A DNA stretch of 25,094 nucleotides. It comes from Alphaproteobacteria bacterium. Lineage in GTDB: Bacteria; Pseudomonadota; Alphaproteobacteria; UBA9219. The translations under genes were made by a program, and so were the position numbers. Below, in pieces: positions 23,102-25,094 of the stretch. The notes beneath the pieces were generated by a model, which was not told the origin of the DNA, did no database searches, and was given only the letters and a program-made list of their open reading frames with translations. Numbering within the stretch: position 1 is the stretch's first letter; every line of letters begins with the position of its first letter. The stretch lies in assembly GCA_028716765.1 (NCBI GenBank), contig JAQUPC010000015.1, positions 1-25,094 on the forward strand, in the 5' to 3' direction.

Positions 23102-25094
23102 ACAGTCTCACCGCGGCGTCTTTTTCAAACAAATAGAGTAATGTGCGAAGCGCCTTGCCGCGTGGCGTTTGCAGTTCGGCGTCCTGGGAAAGGATAAGTT
23201 GGGCGTCTTTGTGGGCCATAGCCAGAAGGTCTTGATCCGCCGCCAGATTGGCAAGGCGGAATTCCGGCAGGCCACTTTGACGCGTGCCAAGAAGCTCGCC
23301 GGGGCCGCGCAGGCGCAAGTCTTCCTCGGCGATGCGGAACCCGTCCTCGGTCTCGCGAAGCATTTGAAGGCGAGCCTTTGCCGTTTCGCCGAGCGGATGT
23401 TGATAGACCAAAAGGCAGGTTGATTTATCTTTCCCGCGCCCCACGCGTCCGCGCAACTGGTGAAGCTGCGCGAGACCGAAACGTTCGGCATGCTCGACGA
23501 TCATCAGGCTTGCGCCGGGAACGTCCACGCCGACTTCGATCACGGTCGTCGCGACAAGCACTTTAATTTCGCCCGCTGCAAAGGCGGCCATAACCTTGTC
23601 TTTCGCCTCGGCCGTCATGCGCCCATGCACGAGGCCGACGTTCGCTTTTCCCAAACGTTCCACTAGCATCTCCGCCCGCGCGGTGGCGGCCGCAAGATCG
23701 GATTTTTCCGATTCCTCCACGAGCGGGCAAACCCAATAAGCCTGCGCGCCCCTGACAGTCTGACGTTTTACGCCTTCGATCACTTCGTCCAGCCGCGATA
23801 TGTTTATGAGCCGCGTATCGATGGGCTGCCGTCCTGCGGGTTTGTCCATGAGGCGTGAGACGTCCATGTCGCCATAGGCCGTGAGCGTCAGCGTGCGCGG
23901 GATCGGCGTGGCGGTCATCACCAGAATATCGACGCCGTGTCCCTTGTCGGCGAGTTGCAGGCGTTGCTGGACGCCGAAACGGTGCTGCTCGTCGACGACG
24001 GCAAGGCCGAGGCGGTGGAACTTAACGTCCTGTTGAAACAGCGCGTGCGTGCCGATGGCAATCCTGATCCTGCCGCTCGCCAATCCTTCGATCACGTCCT
24101 GCCGCTCCTTGCTGCGGCCTTTGGCGGTCAGCAAATGAGCCTGCAATCCGATAGGCTTTAAAAATTCGTTCAGGCGTTCGTGATGCTGCCGGGCGAGAAT
24201 TTCCGTAGGAACCATTAGGGCAGCTTGCATCCCGGCCTCGACCGCTTGCAGCATGGCGAACAACGCGACAATGGTTTTGCCTGATCCCACGTCGCCCTGA
24301 AGCAGGCGCAGCATTCTTCGCGGGGCGGCCATGTCGGCGCTTATTTCCGAAACGGCCTGCTTTTGGCCATCGGTGAGCGCGAAAGGAAGTGACGTTTCAA
24401 GCTGTTTTTGGAGCTTGCCGTTTCCGGCAATGGCGCGCCCGCCTGCCTCGCGGTGGTGGCGGCGAATGACGGCCAAGGCCAGCTGATCCGCCAGCAATTC
24501 ATCGTAAGCCAACCGGCGCCGTGCGCATGAATCACCCTCCCCATGCGGGGGGGGCGCGGCGGCGTAGCCGTCGCGGGGAGGGGTAAAATCACCTTGCTCT
24601 TTAACCCCTCCCCGAAATTGCTGCGCAATTTCGACCCTCCCGCAAGGGGAGGGTGATTTTTGCAGCAACGTGTTCGGGTCATGCGCGGAAAGAACCGCTT
24701 GTTTCCATCCCGGCCAATTTTCGCGCTTAAGCAAATGCGGATCATGCCATTCGGGCAAATCGGGAAGTTTTGACAAAATGCTTTGCAGCGCTTTGCGGAC
24801 AAGTTTGCTTGTAAGCCCTTCGGTAAGGGGATAAACCGGCTCGACTTTGGGTATCTCGTCCGCGCGATTAGGCGGCAGGACGTAATCCGGATGGCTCATG
24901 CTCCATCCGCCGCGAAAGCGCTGCAGAAGACCGCTTACGACAACGGGCCGGTCCGTGGGATAGAGGTTGCCGAGATAATCGCCCTTGGCGTTGAAATACG
25001 TGATCGTGATGTCGGCGGTGCCGTCGCTGCCGATAATGCGATAGGGCAACCCCCGTTTGTGCGGCGGAACGTGCTCGGCGATGTTAAGCATCAG
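23088..25094 (-). CDS. recG: ATP-dependent DNA helicase RecG (5' end cut by window edge), with in-frame repeat insertion
   Basis: This superfamily 2 helicase regresses stalled forks and branch-migrates Holliday junctions. About 668 codons are visible; the N-terminal part of the wedge domain lies beyond the right edge, where the frame is still open. The visible part starts in the OB-like wedge (PYRIIGSDGTADITITYFN). It continues with a linker PVYPLTEGLTSKLVRKAL and Walker A GDVGSGKT. The RecG-type DEQH box is in VVDEQHRFGV, motif III is TATPIPRT, and the TRG-like/motif VI region includes QLRGRVGRG. Between DPNTLLQK and ARRRLAYDELL lie 43 extra residues (146-188 of the visible part). They are encoded by a 129-bp palindromic repeat, where homologues have only a short link. 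Confidence 0.94.
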   Translation of the reverse strand: MMLNIAEHVPPHKRGLPYRIIGSDGTADITITYFNAKGDYLGNLYPTDRPVVVSGLLQRFRGGWSMSHPDYVLPPNRADEIPKVEPVYPLTEGLTSKLVRKALQSILSKLPDLPEWHDPHLLKRENWPGWKQAVLSAHDPNTLLQKSPSPCGRVEIAQQFRGGVKEQGDFTPPRDGYAAAPPPHGEGDSCARRRLAYDELLADQLALAVIRRHHREAGGRAIAGNGKLQKQLETSLPFALTDGQKQAVSEISADMAAPRRMLRLLQGDVGSGKTIVALFAMLQAVEAGMQAALMVPTEILARQHHERLNEFLKPIGLQAHLLTAKGRSKERQDVIEGLASGRIRIAIGTHALFQQDVKFHRLGLAVVDEQHRFGVQQRLQLADKGHGVDILVMTATPIPRTLTLTAYGDMDVSRLMDKPAGRQPIDTRLINISRLDEVIEGVKRQTVRGAQAYWVCPLVEESEKSDLAAATARAEMLVERLGKANVGLVHGRMTAEAKDKVMAAFAAGEIKVLVATTVIEVGVDVPGASLMIVEHAERFGLAQLHQLRGRVGRGKDKSTCLLVYQHPLGETAKARLQMLRETEDGFRIAEEDLRLRGPGELLGTRQSGLPEFRLANLAADQDLLAMAHKDAQLILSQDAELQTPRGKALRTLLYLFEKDAAVRLFRSG
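24530..24658. repeat. 129-bp palindromic element inserted in frame in recG
   Basis: Perfect 13-bp terminal inverted repeats are present: AATCACCCTCCCC (24530-24542) and GGGGAGGGTGATT (24646-24658). Inside, GGGGAGGGGTAAA faces TTTAACCCCTCCCC, and GAAATTGCTGCGCAATTTC is itself a palindrome. The length is 43 codons exactly and all are open in the recG frame. Its G-run and C-run composition differs from the helicase sequence around it. Confidence 0.92.

Noticed and set aside
24530..24658. RecG insert as a CRISPR repeat, intein or sequencing error
   Set aside because: One copy only, no spacer periodicity, no intein motifs; the element is exactly a multiple of three with intact terminal inverted repeats, so it looks like a genuine insertion.

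Overview
The window looks like a piece of an alphaproteobacterial chromosome. The strongest markers are a SciP-type DUF1153 protein (inhibitor of CtrA), an LdtR-type winged-helix regulator, Tad/Flp minor-pilin genes and an alphaproteobacterial-type PurC. The lineage below class level cannot be fixed by eye. Flavodoxin-type HemG, two kinds of SAICAR synthase and moderately high GC would fit a Rhodospirillales- or Micavibrio-like organism, but that is a guess. Nearly all of the window is coding. I saw no tRNA, rRNA, CRISPR array, transposase or integrase.

Layout. 1-3953 (minus): the yejB-yejE-yejF oligopeptide ABC transporter operon, with an unrelated A+T-rich membrane-anchored gene inserted between yejB and yejE and coupled to both; yejF runs off the left edge. 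4084-5630 (plus): ubiA, overlapped by an ETF-beta-lysine-methyltransferase-like gene. 5637-8745 (minus): sciP, then (separated by a strong terminator) a tadE-like/tadE-like/vWA-TadG-like operon. 9027-10975 (plus): phosphomannomutase/phosphoglucomutase and an LdtR-type regulator. 11042-11665 (plus): two tandem small secreted proteins. 11686-13604: a two-gene cassette of diverged paralogues of unknown function, bounded by an exact 33-bp direct repeat that lies in the 3' end of hemG; a hemG C-terminal remnant sits at the far end. 13541-16149 (minus): hemG, nadE and a small secreted protein. 16311-17862 (plus): mlaE-mlaF without mlaD. 18065-19054 (plus): a long (ADE1-type) SAICAR synthase between two palindromic repeats. 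19180-22070 (minus): purC-purS followed by a WXXGXW lipoprotein, YceI and a polysaccharide deacetylase, all tightly packed. 22247-23101 (plus): an unrecognised gene. 23088-25094 (minus): recG, whose 5' end runs off the right edge.

Themes. Much of the window concerns the envelope (peptide import, lipid transport, pilus assembly, sugar phosphates, periplasmic proteins), together with cofactor and purine synthesis. The most unusual structures are (a) the att-like 33-bp repeats at the 3' end of hemG that enclose the paralogue pair, and (b) palindromic repeat elements that have entered coding sequence: a 129-bp element exactly in frame in recG (43 extra residues), and a composite element of about 200 bp that supplies the last 27 residues of the polysaccharide deacetylase. 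The latter resembles the behaviour of Rickettsia palindromic elements.
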